From Hominimerdicola alba (GTDB lineage Bacteria > Bacillota > Clostridia > Oscillospirales > Ruminococcaceae), in NCBI RefSeq assembly GCF_900112155.1, contig NZ_FOKQ01000006.1, forward strand, positions 1 to 64,000: a stretch of DNA of 64,000 nucleotides. The letters run 5' to 3'. Numbering within the stretch: position 1 is the stretch's first letter; every line of letters starts with the position of its first letter. Both the position numbers and the translations under genes were made by a program. Under the pieces are notes generated by a model, which searched no databases, was not told where the DNA came from, and saw only the letters and a program-made list of their open reading frames with translations. Of the stretch, positions 24,658 to 32,494 are shown one piece after another.

Positions 24658-25094
24658 ACCGTGCTTGTGAAAATTGATCGGGCGTTTCACGCCCTCACTT
24701 GAATTTTGCCGTTCCTACGGCTGTTTTCACGCTCCTGCGTGATTTGGAGCTATGCGACTTTTCTCTGTATCCGCACGGCTCTGACTATATGATACTGGGG
24801 TACGGCGCAGTTATTATGCTGGGTGGGCGGCAGTCTGGTGAAACTATTTTTCGGCACTCCCTGAGCCGATTTTGAATGTCGATATGCTTATCGCTACATT
24901 CAATTTTCTGCCCTGTCTGACCGCCTATGAAAAACACCCTTCACTTTACTACCGGAGTTTTTGAGGTTTTGGGCATGATTTTCTGAAAAGTTTACACTTT
25001 GTTCATGATGGTTCTCCCTATCGCATAAATTCAACAGCGGATTTCTGTATATGGTGACGGTTATTTTAGAGGGGAGATTTTCTCAGAAATGGGA
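24658..25094. other. Non-coding stretch, probable oriT region
   Basis: No gene supported. It contains several small hairpins (GGCGTTTCACGCC near 24683, CACGCTCCTGCGTG near 24730) and a GC-rich core, lying between mobC and a divergent gene. In mobilizable elements of this type oriT lies next to the mob genes, so the nick site is probably here; I cannot place it. Confidence 0.4.
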
Positions 25095-25123
25095 TTGATT
25101 TTTTGGGGGTGGTGTGATATAAT
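25095..25123 (+). promoter_or_regulatory. Promoter of the alpha/beta hydrolase
   Basis: TTGATT (25095-25100), 17-bp spacer, TATAAT (25118-25123); leader of about 60 nt. Confidence 0.75.
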
Positions 25124-25187
25124 GGAAAGGCAGGAATAGGCATTCGGCATATTCGTTATAAATGAAAATAGTATGAGAGGATAACAC

Positions 25188-26132
25188 ATGAAAAAAGCGT
25201 TTAAGATCATAGGGAAAGTATTGCTTGGATTACTGATACTGTTAGCGGTATTTCTTATCGTTATGACGATTTATAATCAAATAATGCTCAAAAAGAATAA
25301 AGACCTTTACGATACTCCCCTCGGACAGCTTGTCGAGGTGGACGGTCACAACATGAGCATATACACCGAAGGCGAGGGTGAGCACACTATCGTTTTTATG
25401 TCAGGTTGGGACACTCCTTCTCCGATACTGGATTTCAAGCCACTTTACAACAGGCTTTCCGATAAATACAGGATAGTCGTTATTGAAAAATTCGGCTACG
25501 GCTTCAGCGATGTCGTTGACGGAGAAAGAGATTTTGACACGATACTGCGACAGGACAGAGAAGCACTCGAAAAGGCAGGCATCGAAGCACCTTATGTGCT
25601 GTGTCCGCACTCGCTTTCAGGACTTGAAGCCACACTTTGGACACAGAAATATCCCGAAGAAGTTGAAGCTGTTGTCGGACTTGATATGGCATTTGCTAAT
25701 TTTTCGGCTCTGCCCGATTATAAAGAAAGCACCTCTCAGAAAATCGCTATCAATATCAACAGATTTGCAAGGGTGACGGGGGTGCTTAGACTGACAGATG
25801 CGGACTATTCGGGTACTCTGAGTGAGCAGGAAAAGAAGATACTGACCGAGATAGTTTGCCATAAGACAACCAATGATAACATTGTAAGCGAGAACAATCA
25901 TGTCAGGGCGGTCTGCGATGAGATAAACTCCAAACCGATGCCGACAATTCCAACTTTGCAGTACCTTTCAAATACAGATAGTGATGATGAGATAAAAGCC
26001 TGCAAAGAATATACTGAAAAATCTGTCAACGGTAAGGTGTTTCAGCTTGATTGCGAGCATTATGTTCATGATTTCGAGTATGAGCGCATAAGCAAGGATA
26101 TGAAGGAGTTTATAGATAGCCTTAACGGGTAA
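25188..26132 (+). CDS. Membrane-anchored alpha/beta hydrolase
   Basis: A 314-residue protein with an N-terminal membrane helix (IGKVLLGLLILLAVFLIVM) and an extracytoplasmic hydrolase domain. HTIVFMSGWDTPSP marks the oxyanion-hole strand and VLCPHSLSGLEA the nucleophile elbow (Ser within HSLSG, a variant of G-H-S-x-G). A His near the C-terminus (CEHYVHDFE) could complete the triad. GAGAGGA lies ahead of the ATG. It is monocistronic, with its own promoter and terminator. The substrate is unknown; such genes are typical mobile-element passengers. Confidence 0.85.
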   Translation: MKKAFKIIGKVLLGLLILLAVFLIVMTIYNQIMLKKNKDLYDTPLGQLVEVDGHNMSIYTEGEGEHTIVFMSGWDTPSPILDFKPLYNRLSDKYRIVVIEKFGYGFSDVVDGERDFDTILRQDREALEKAGIEAPYVLCPHSLSGLEATLWTQKYPEEVEAVVGLDMAFANFSALPDYKESTSQKIAININRFARVTGVLRLTDADYSGTLSEQEKKILTEIVCHKTTNDNIVSENNHVRAVCDEINSKPMPTIPTLQYLSNTDSDDEIKACKEYTEKSVNGKVFQLDCEHYVHDFEYERISKDMKEFIDSLNG

Positions 26133-26144
26133 ATAAATCAAATC

Positions 26145-26180
26145 AATGCAGGGCATAACAGCTCTGCATTTTTCTTTTCT
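26145..26180 (+). terminator. Intrinsic terminator after the hydrolase gene
   Basis: Stem AATGCAG / CTGCATT (26145-26151 with 26164-26170), then TTTCTTTTCT. Confidence 0.8.
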
Positions 26181-26227
26181 GCCGACAAAAATTCCCCAGT
26201 CAAAATATCGAACGGAAAAATCTAATG

Positions 26228-26285
26228 GCGCACTCAACTTCATGCGCACTGCGAATAGACTTTTTATACGGAAGTGCGCTATAAT
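26228..26285 (+). promoter_or_regulatory. Promoter and operator of the IME transfer/recombinase genes
   Basis: TATAAT at 26280-26285 with a weaker TAGACT at 26256 as -35 (18-bp spacing). The 7-mer GCGCACT occurs at 26228-26234 and 26244-26250, and its complement AGTGCGC at 26273-26279, abutting the -10 box. This layout suggests repression of the following genes. Confidence 0.65.
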
Positions 26286-26341
26286 TTTAGTATGGGGCTG
26301 AGTGATCAGCTCGACTAAAATTTCAGAATGGTGGTGATGAT

Positions 26342-26671
26342 ATGGCTACAACTTCTATCGCTGACAAGCTGACAAAGCTCGAAAAGAAGATCGCAAAGCG
26401 ACAGGCAACTATCGCTGAGGAGCAGAAACAGCTCGACAAGGATATGGAGGAGTATAACAAGCTGTACCTTATGGCTCTTGCCGACAAGTTCAAGCTGAAA
26501 GGCAAAGACCTGTTCTCCGCTATCGAGCGTGAGCATGAACAGCTTGAAAAGCTCCGTGACGGCGGTATGTCCGATTCGGATATTGACAGCCTGACGGACA
26601 GCTCTCCTGCGTATAAGGACGATGCGGTTATGCAGGAAGAATTTCCCCGTACTCTCTTTGACAAGGATTGA
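26342..26671 (+). CDS. DUF4315-like protein (IME copy)
   Basis: A 109-residue coiled-coil protein: a basic N-terminal helix with KLEKKIAKRQATIAEEQKQLD, then LFSAIEREHEQLEKLRDGGMSDSDIDSL. The REHEQ...GxxDxDIDxL pattern is the same as in the ICE protein at 55342-55662 ([22 protein letters not shown]), so both belong to the DUF4315 family found in Clostridia conjugative elements. Function unknown. It opens a run of three small genes leading to the recombinase. Confidence 0.8.
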   Translation: MATTSIADKLTKLEKKIAKRQATIAEEQKQLDKDMEEYNKLYLMALADKFKLKGKDLFSAIEREHEQLEKLRDGGMSDSDIDSLTDSSPAYKDDAVMQEEFPRTLFDKD

Positions 26672-26688
26672 CGGAAAGGGGGCTTTGA

Positions 26689-27177
26689 ATGAGCGAATAC
26701 ATTTACAAGGTCGGGGACGATTTTGAGAGCGATGATAAAGAATATGTTGCTCTGAAAACTGATAAAGGACAGCAGATAACGGTTGCCCTCGGCGTAAGCG
26801 GTGTGCCGTTCAAAGGTCGCTTTGATAAGGAAAGCATTTTCTTTTCTTATGACAGCGATTACAAGGATACCGTGCAGGAAATCATGGAGAAAATCACCTC
26901 GGACAAGTACGCCGATCAGCGTGATGAGATCGAGAAACATCGCAGGGAAAAGGACTATCTGTTTTTTATTCCTGCGGTGGCTGAAATCCTGCGTATGACA
27001 GAGGGTACGCTCCGCCGCAGACCTCTTGATATTCAGCTCGCCGTGTGCAAGCGGTATGCGGACATTTGGGGCTGTGACACATACACGATTCAGCATAAGC
27101 TGAGAGATGCGATGATGCTGATTATCAAACCTGAATTGACAGACAGCGACAAAGAGAAAGCTGTCGGAAAGGACTAA
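26689..27177 (+). CDS. ICE-type conserved protein (IME copy)
   Basis: A 162-residue protein. It aligns by eye with the N-terminal part of the ICE protein at 46200-46895: both have ETDKAQEIVIALDKSGIPF / KTDKGQQITVALGVSGVPF, then an S-x-KEQVEDIIAK/YKDTVQEIMEK stretch and a RPxxIQLAxCKxYxDxWxCDT block. The shared C-terminal block may be a helical DNA-binding module. AAAGGGGG lies ahead of the ATG. No characterised function is known to me. Confidence 0.75.
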   Translation: MSEYIYKVGDDFESDDKEYVALKTDKGQQITVALGVSGVPFKGRFDKESIFFSYDSDYKDTVQEIMEKITSDKYADQRDEIEKHRREKDYLFFIPAVAEILRMTEGTLRRRPLDIQLAVCKRYADIWGCDTYTIQHKLRDAMMLIIKPELTDSDKEKAVGKD

Positions 27178-27180
27178 CAT

Positions 27181-27369
27181 TTGAACACAACATCTGCCGT
27201 AGAAAAGAGAGAGAAGGCGGTTGACTATGTGACTGATGAGGGTATCAAAGTCAAGGTTTCGTACCCTGACGATGTTCCCGAAAATATCAGACAGCAGAAG
27301 ATCAACAAGATGTACGATATTTTCCTCGGTGCAATGCGCCGCAACGGAACAAAGGAAACAACTGAATAA
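27181..27369 (+). CDS. TnpW-family small protein
   Basis: A 62-residue protein with a TTG start 3 nt after the stop of the preceding gene. It reads YVTDEGIKVKVSYPDDVPE then IRQQKINKMYDIFLGAM, the pattern of the TnpW family encoded next to large serine recombinases in Tn4451-like clostridial elements. Its role is unknown; a recombination directionality factor has been considered for such small neighbours but is not shown here. Confidence 0.75.
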   Translation: MNTTSAVEKREKAVDYVTDEGIKVKVSYPDDVPENIRQQKINKMYDIFLGAMRRNGTKETTE

Positions 27370-27411
27370 TCTGGCACTCTGCCGAATTTGATTACAGTTA
27401 CAGAAATGCTG

Positions 27412-27440
27412 TTGCAAATATCGGGCGGTTGTGCTATGAT
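27412..27440 (+). promoter_or_regulatory. Promoter of the large serine recombinase
   Basis: TTGCAA (27412-27417), 17-bp spacer, TATGAT (27435-27440). It is followed at 27447-27463 by the inverse copy of the 17-bp repeat found at 10558-10574, placed near the expected transcription start and so well placed for control. Confidence 0.75.
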
Positions 27441-27446
27441 ATAGAT

Positions 27447-27463
27447 GTAAAACCAACCGTCCG
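27447..27463 (-). repeat. 17-bp inverted repeat, copy 2
   Basis: GTAAAACCAACCGTCCG, the exact reverse complement of 10558-10574. It lies between the -10 box and ribosome binding site of the recombinase gene. Confidence 0.8.
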
Positions 27464-27489
27464 ATTGCAAACGCAATTGGAGGTCAACA

Positions 27490-29046
27490 ATGAGAAAATC
27501 AACGAAAACAAATGACGGTATCACGGCTATCTATGTACGCCGATCCGTCAGCGACAAGGATAAGGGCAACAACAGCTTGTCCATTTCCGCACAAAAGGAG
27601 GAATGTATCCGCTTTGTAGGAGACTGCGAGTATCGTATCTATTGTGACGATGGAAAGTCGGGCAAAGATGTGATGCACCGTCCCGCATTTATGCAGATGA
27701 TGAGCGATGCCCGTGAGGGACTTATCAGCAGAATTATCGTGAAAAAGTATGACCGTTTCAGCAGAAATATGAGAGAATATCTCAACATCACGGACGAGCT
27801 TGACCGCTACGGTGTGACCGTTTACTCCCTCTCCGAGCCGTTCAATACGGAGACAAAAGAAGGGCGTATGATGCGAAACAATCTGCTGAACTTCGCTGAG
27901 TTTGAGCGTGAGACGATCGCCGCAAGAGTGGCAGATGCGTTCAATACCAAAGCAAGAGAAACGGGCTTTTATCAGGGCGGTAAGGTGCAGTTTGGCTACA
28001 CTCCCGAAAGAAGAACCATTAACGGCAAGACAGGCTCGGTGCTTGTTCCCTCGGAGAATGCAGAAGCGGTGTGTGTGGCCTATGACTTGTATCAGCACCC
28101 CGAAAATTCTCTGACCGATATTATCCGCTACATGACGGAGAACGGTATCAATGCTTCAAGACCGACACCACGCACAAAAACAGGCATATCCAATCTTGAC
28201 AGGTCGCACCTGAGCCGTATACTTGAAAATCCGCTGTATGTCCGTGCCAACAAAGATGTGTACCGCTATTTTCTTTCCAGAGGATATGAATTGCTTGACG
28301 ATATTGAAGCCTATGACGGTGTTCATGGGCTGTTCGTTCACGCTGGCGGTGATGATACGCACTTCGTCAAGGTAGCCTACCATGAGGGGCTTGTGGACGG
28401 CGATGTGTGGCTGAGAGTGCAGGACAGAAAGTCGCACCAGAGTAAATTCCCGAACAACGGCAAGGCTATGAACTCTTGGCTTGTGGGTATGGTGAAATGT
28501 GCCTGTTGCGGTTATGCGATGCACTTCAATCATTCCGTTAGAAATGAGGGAAAGAAAGTATATTATCGCTTTCTTGACTACGGCAAATATACGCTGAATG
28601 GCTGTCCTACTCCTCCGATTAAGATGAAGCCGAAACAGGTCGAGGACGCTGTGCTGACGGAAATGAAAAAGCGTATCGAACAGCTCAACATTGAAAAGCA
28701 TGAGGAAAGCAAGCCCGATGCCGAAACGGAGAGTATCAAAACAGAAATTATCCGCCTTGACAGCGAGATACAGAAACTTATGGAAAAGCTCGCTGATGCC
28801 GATACCGTTCTGTTTGACTACATTCAGAAGCGTGTGAGTGCCTTGCACGAACAGAAGTCGGAGCTTGAAAAGAAAATGCAGACCATGTGCCGTAAGCGTA
28901 AAGCTATCGACACAAAGCCGTTGGAAGAACCTATGAAGCAGTGGGATAAACTGACGGTGCAGGAAAAGCACGATCTGGCGGCAGCTATGATTGATGTGGT
29001 GCTTATTTCCGATGAAACAGGTATTGAAGTGAAATTCAGCATTTGA
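27490..29046 (+). CDS. Large serine recombinase (TnpX-like integrase of the IME)
   Basis: A 518-residue site-specific recombinase. AIYVRRSVSDKD places the catalytic Ser at residue 19; VKKYDRFSRNMREYL and EFERETIAARV are the conserved catalytic-domain helices. The middle is the recombinase domain (GYTPERRTINGKTG), followed by a zinc ribbon (CACCGYAM ... CP) and a C-terminal coiled coil (about 400-470) as in TndX/TnpX. TTGGAGG precedes the ATG. It ends 53 bp from the right IME junction, as expected for an integrase acting on the attachment site. It would cut at a dinucleotide, most likely AC in the helicase TGTP codons. Confidence 0.95.
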   Translation: MRKSTKTNDGITAIYVRRSVSDKDKGNNSLSISAQKEECIRFVGDCEYRIYCDDGKSGKDVMHRPAFMQMMSDAREGLISRIIVKKYDRFSRNMREYLNITDELDRYGVTVYSLSEPFNTETKEGRMMRNNLLNFAEFERETIAARVADAFNTKARETGFYQGGKVQFGYTPERRTINGKTGSVLVPSENAEAVCVAYDLYQHPENSLTDIIRYMTENGINASRPTPRTKTGISNLDRSHLSRILENPLYVRANKDVYRYFLSRGYELLDDIEAYDGVHGLFVHAGGDDTHFVKVAYHEGLVDGDVWLRVQDRKSHQSKFPNNGKAMNSWLVGMVKCACCGYAMHFNHSVRNEGKKVYYRFLDYGKYTLNGCPTPPIKMKPKQVEDAVLTEMKKRIEQLNIEKHEESKPDAETESIKTEIIRLDSEIQKLMEKLADADTVLFDYIQKRVSALHEQKSELEKKMQTMCRKRKAIDTKPLEEPMKQWDKLTVQEKHDLAAAMIDVVLISDETGIEVKFSI

Positions 29047-29070
29047 AAAAGTGCGGAATTTCGGTATTTT

Positions 29071-29234
29071 TTAGTGTTGATAAGGTGATGCGTTGGGCGT
29101 TCCGGTTGCGAAAACCACGCCCTTACCGCCAGTCTTTTCATCAAGATAACGGCATTTGAGAAACAAATCAAGTGCCTTTTGCGAAGCAGAGTTGGAAATG
29201 CCTGCGACATTCTGCAATTTTGTCGCTACGAACA
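29071..29234 (-). CDS. Giant SNF2 helicase gene, segment between intron 2 and IME
   Basis: After splicing, codon TTG is completed by the first two bases (29234-29233), followed by FVATKLQNVAGISNS and GKGVVFATG. The sequence then crosses into the IME at 29099 and ends with nine foreign residues (TPNASPYQH, of which T and P match by chance) at a stop at 29071-29073. The piece holds helicase motif III. The rest of the domain continues at 10517-8592. The truncated spliced product would have about 3,150 residues. Confidence 0.88.
29095..29103. other. IME attachment site, right junction
   Basis: Minus-strand GGA-AC-GCC, where the helicase codons for G and T run into IME DNA. The shared AC (29099-29100) pairs with 10516-10517 at the other end. 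Joining TTCGCAACCGGAAC to ACCTCTCAGC restores the helicase frame. Confidence 0.7.
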
Positions 29235-32002
29235 ATAACGATAGGTAACTCTTTGATATAATCTCTAAGTTTTCCCCCGTTTCACACTGTGCATGCGATT
29301 TTCACCGCACACAGCGTTCCATCAGATTAACTTACTTTCTATTGATTTCAACAGAACTGTATCCTCACGAAATACAGCCTGCGATAAATTTCACTTTTTG
29401 AGATTTTCGCGATATTTTAGAATTTTCTTTTCTGTCTTTGCATCAACATTTATTATAGGGCTGTTATGAATCATATAGTGACAACTCATACATACCCAAG
29501 CAAGGTTCTGAACCTTATTGATTCTGTCTATTGGAAGTTTATTATCGACATGATGACAATGTCCTGTAGTGCTATTGCCGAACTCTTTACCACAACATTT
29601 GCATTTTCCTTTGTCCCGATTGTAGGCATATTCACGATTCATGTAAAATTCAAAATTTCTCTTCCAGTCCTTGCCTTTCTTGTATTTTGAAAACGCAATT
29701 TCTTCGGGAGTGTTGATTGAAGGTCTGTCGCAAGGCAGACTTTTTCGTTTACTGCATTGCTGAATATATCGTTTCCTGCCGTCCTCTGTGTAAGGCGTGG
29801 TCTTCTGGTCAAATGGCTTTGATTCATATCTGCTATGTGTAATGAACGCATAGGTTAGACCAAACCAGTTGCCCTCTACCTGTATTGCAAACGTAGTGCT
29901 GGTGTAATCCTGATGCCTGTGGGGTAAATTGCATAGTGTCTTGAGCGGAACCTGCATTTGATTGTACTTCTTAGGGTACATATTCTTCCATACTGCAAAA
30001 GCAGTATTGTTGACACGCCTGTCGATTATTTCAAAAGCGTGTGAGCAGATTGATGGCTGTAAATATTGAGCTATACCCATGATTTTCGAGTTAATCTCGT
30101 GTATCATAGCCGCCCTTGATGTTGGCTCCTTGAAAGTTTCAATTTTCTTTATATCGGCTTTCAGGGTGTCCAATTTTCGGTTAAGGCGTTCCAAATCAGG
30201 GTAGGGTTTACCGACGAGGTTATCTGTCCAAGTCTTTGGGTCGGGAGTTTTCCTTTTCCGTTCCGCTTTAACCACGAATCCGAGGAATTTTATTCCTTTT
30301 CTTTGCAAGTCCGTGACATAGGTTTTCTCTTGCGATAGTTCGAGTTTCAGCTTGTACTTAAAGTAGCTTGTCATTTCATATTTAAGCCTTATTGCTTCTT
30401 CCTTAGTTGTGGTGAGTATAACCCAGTCATCAGCATATCGGAAGTTATATTTAGGCGTTGTACCCTGTGATTTTAATCTTCTGCTGTCATTAACCTTGTA
30501 CTTGCATTGTCTGTGCGGTTCAAAGTATTTTCTGCCAACATACCAGTCAAAATCATTTAAGTACACATTTGCTAACAATGGTGAAATTATACTGCCTTGC
30601 GGAGTTCCAGAAATTGTCATGTAATATATTCCACGGTCAATATATCCCGCTTTCAACATCTGACTGATAATTTTCAAAACTCTCTTGTCATGTATTCCTA
30701 TCTTCCATAGCTTATTCATTAAAATTCTATGGTTGATATTGTCAAAACAGCCTTTAATATCTCCCTCAACTGCCCATACTGCTTTGTCCACTGAACGTCC
30801 TGTACTGTTTATAACATTAACGATATCCCTTATTGCGTGTTTTTGTGCTCTGTACGGTCTGAATCCGTAACTGTGGGGATAAAACTTTGCTTCGCATATT
30901 GGTTCAAGGATAATTTTCATACATTGCTGTATTATTCTGTCAAGCATTGTAGGAATGCCAAGGGGTCGCATTTTACCATTGCTTTTGGCTATATATTCTC
31001 GCCTTGCAGGCTTAGGTTTATAGTTCTGTATTTTAGATTGAATCAATGCAAACAGTTCATCTCTGTCCATTTGCAAATATCTGTTGATGCTCTGACCGTC
31101 CACTCCTGACGTTTTACTGCCGTGATTGGACTTGATATCATGGATTGCTGTAACGATTGTGTTCTTATAGAACATCGCTTCGAGCAAGCCTGTAAAATTA
31201 ACATTTTCAGAACTTTTCTGATACAGAAAGTCCTGACATTGTTTAAGGTCGGTTTCGCTGGAGAACATGACGTTTAAGTGTATAAGGCATCACCTCATAG
31301 TTCGTCACCCGATATTTCAGGGAGTTATTTGTTCTCAAGTGTGAAATTTATCGTTAATCTGACTCGTACCCTTCGCCGTGAGGCATTTCAGCCTCGTGTG
31401 ATCGGTCCTACCGTCTCAGACTACTATGGTACGGCTGACTTCCTGCCAAGTTCATAGCCCTGTAAAGCTCCCTTGACAGGCTCTCAAACGTTCCTGAACC
31501 TCTATCCTTTTGTGAAATCTTTAGGTTGCCACTTTACACCGGAAGAATCTGACCTTGATTTGAATTACAGTTCCTCAGGGTCTCCATAGGTATTTCATCC
31601 AATGGAACGTATGCGGAAAAACCAACCACATACATTTTCTTCAGTTGTTCCGTCTTTCGACAGCCGAGTTTGACGGTGCTGCATAGCTTCAACTTATATG
31701 TTTAACCATGGATTTCGGAAGTCCGCATCATTATTATCCATGCCTTTTCAGGTTTAGGTTTTCAGATTACGACTTCACCACGCTTTACACGATATGGAGT
31801 TACAGCTTCATATCGCATAGTGGAGTATTAACTCTCGTACTACTGGCTTTAACTTGCCATTGTATTAATTCTGTACGGCAGAGGAGTTCCACCTCTGAAT
31901 TTGAGATTCAAGTTCTCTGTAAATGATTCTTATTGCTAAGTTCATTTACATGACGTGTTTCGGCATAGTCGTTACCTACACCTTATGCGTAACGTTTTGC
32001 AC
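29235..32002 (-). mobile_element. Group II intron 2 (in helicase gene, after DEAH box)
   Basis: A 2,768-nt intron. The 5' end is GTGCA at 32002; the 3' end is TTAT at 29235. A 34-nt domain V hairpin lies at 29317-29284 (GCTGTGTGCG-GTGAAAATC-GCATGCACAGTG). Precise removal joins AAG AAT T with TG TTC GTA, giving FKNLFVATKLQ, the natural helicase sequence after DEAHEF. The 734 nt upstream of the maturase start hold the RNA catalytic domains I-III. The 3' region closely resembles intron 1, so the two are relatives. Confidence 0.93.
29391..31268 (-). CDS. Group II intron reverse transcriptase/maturase (intron 2)
   Basis: A 625-residue intron-encoded protein. Reverse transcriptase motifs include GSKTSGVDGQSI, MRPLGIPTMLDRIIQQ, SYGFRPYRAQKHAI, GTPQGSIISPLLANVYL and the active-site FRYADDWVIL. 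The maturase region follows, and the C-terminus is an HNH endonuclease (CKCCGKEF ... GHCHHVDNK ... NLAWVCMSCH). It would bind the intron RNA, aid splicing, cut the target and copy the intron into DNA. Reading frame and motifs are intact, so the intron is probably active. It lies in domain IV. Confidence 0.95.
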   Translation of the reverse strand: MFSSETDLKQCQDFLYQKSSENVNFTGLLEAMFYKNTIVTAIHDIKSNHGSKTSGVDGQSINRYLQMDRDELFALIQSKIQNYKPKPARREYIAKSNGKMRPLGIPTMLDRIIQQCMKIILEPICEAKFYPHSYGFRPYRAQKHAIRDIVNVINSTGRSVDKAVWAVEGDIKGCFDNINHRILMNKLWKIGIHDKRVLKIISQMLKAGYIDRGIYYMTISGTPQGSIISPLLANVYLNDFDWYVGRKYFEPHRQCKYKVNDSRRLKSQGTTPKYNFRYADDWVILTTTKEEAIRLKYEMTSYFKYKLKLELSQEKTYVTDLQRKGIKFLGFVVKAERKRKTPDPKTWTDNLVGKPYPDLERLNRKLDTLKADIKKIETFKEPTSRAAMIHEINSKIMGIAQYLQPSICSHAFEIIDRRVNNTAFAVWKNMYPKKYNQMQVPLKTLCNLPHRHQDYTSTTFAIQVEGNWFGLTYAFITHSRYESKPFDQKTTPYTEDGRKRYIQQCSKRKSLPCDRPSINTPEEIAFSKYKKGKDWKRNFEFYMNREYAYNRDKGKCKCCGKEFGNSTTGHCHHVDNKLPIDRINKVQNLAWVCMSCHYMIHNSPIINVDAKTEKKILKYRENLKK

Positions 32003-32494
32003 AATTCTTGAATTCATGTGCCTCATCGACGAATAGCCTGTCAATACCGAGCTGTTCAAAGGTCAGCGTATCGTCCTGATTAGCCTTTTCGAGCTTATCA
32101 AGCTGTTTCTGCAAGCTCTTACGGGTACGCTCCATAGCCTTGATTTGAAACTTTGAGCCTTCGCTCTTTTTCAGTTCCTCGATACCACGGAGAATATCGT
32201 CGATCTGGCTCTGAATCGTCATAACCTGTCTCTCTCTTGAAACAGGGATTTTGCCGAGCTGAGAGTGACCGATGATAACCGCATCATAATTGCCTGTTGC
32301 GATTTTGGCAAAGAGCTGCTGTCGGTTCGCTTTCTGAAAGTCCTTTTTGGTAGCTACCAAGATGTTAGCACCCGGATAGAGCTTCTGAAAATCGTCACCG
32401 ATCTGTTCCGTCAGATGATTCGGGACAGCAAACAAGCTCTTAGTACACAAACCCAATCGCTTTGATTCCATAGCTGTTGCGATCATTTCAAATG
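32003..32494 (-). CDS. Giant SNF2 helicase gene, middle exon between the two introns
   Basis: A 492-nt exon. With the first two bases (CA) completing an ACA codon, the frame reads FEMIATAMESKRLGLCTKS, then FAVPNHLTEQIGDDF and LFVDEAHEFKN. It contains the segment between Walker A and the DEAH box (motif II, DEAH), as in SNF2-like helicases of conjugative elements. It ends AAT T, a single base left over for the next exon. Phases on both sides are consistent with splicing at 32494/35260 and 32003/29234. Confidence 0.92.

Larger units (their letters stand above)
10518..29100. mobile_element. 18.58-kb integrative mobilizable element (serine-recombinase type)
   Basis: The boundaries come from the broken helicase gene: coding sequence stops at 29099 and resumes at 10517, with only the IME in between. 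Joining the two at the shared AC restores FATGTPLSNS in frame. A large serine recombinase ends 53 bp from the right junction. The element has its own relaxase and MobC but no type IV secretion genes, so it is mobilizable rather than conjugative. Cargo comprises an HTH-PIN-ankyrin/radical SAM/NERD/kinase-HAD-PRTase operon and a block for oxyanion or fluoride related functions. Gene families shared with the surrounding ICE (DUF4315 and a 162-residue protein) suggest a common mobile gene pool. Confidence 0.9.

Noticed and set aside
26323-27456. A 377-codon minus-strand open frame opposite the DUF4315/TnpW genes
   Set aside because: Three real genes with ribosome binding sites and family matches run on the plus strand here.
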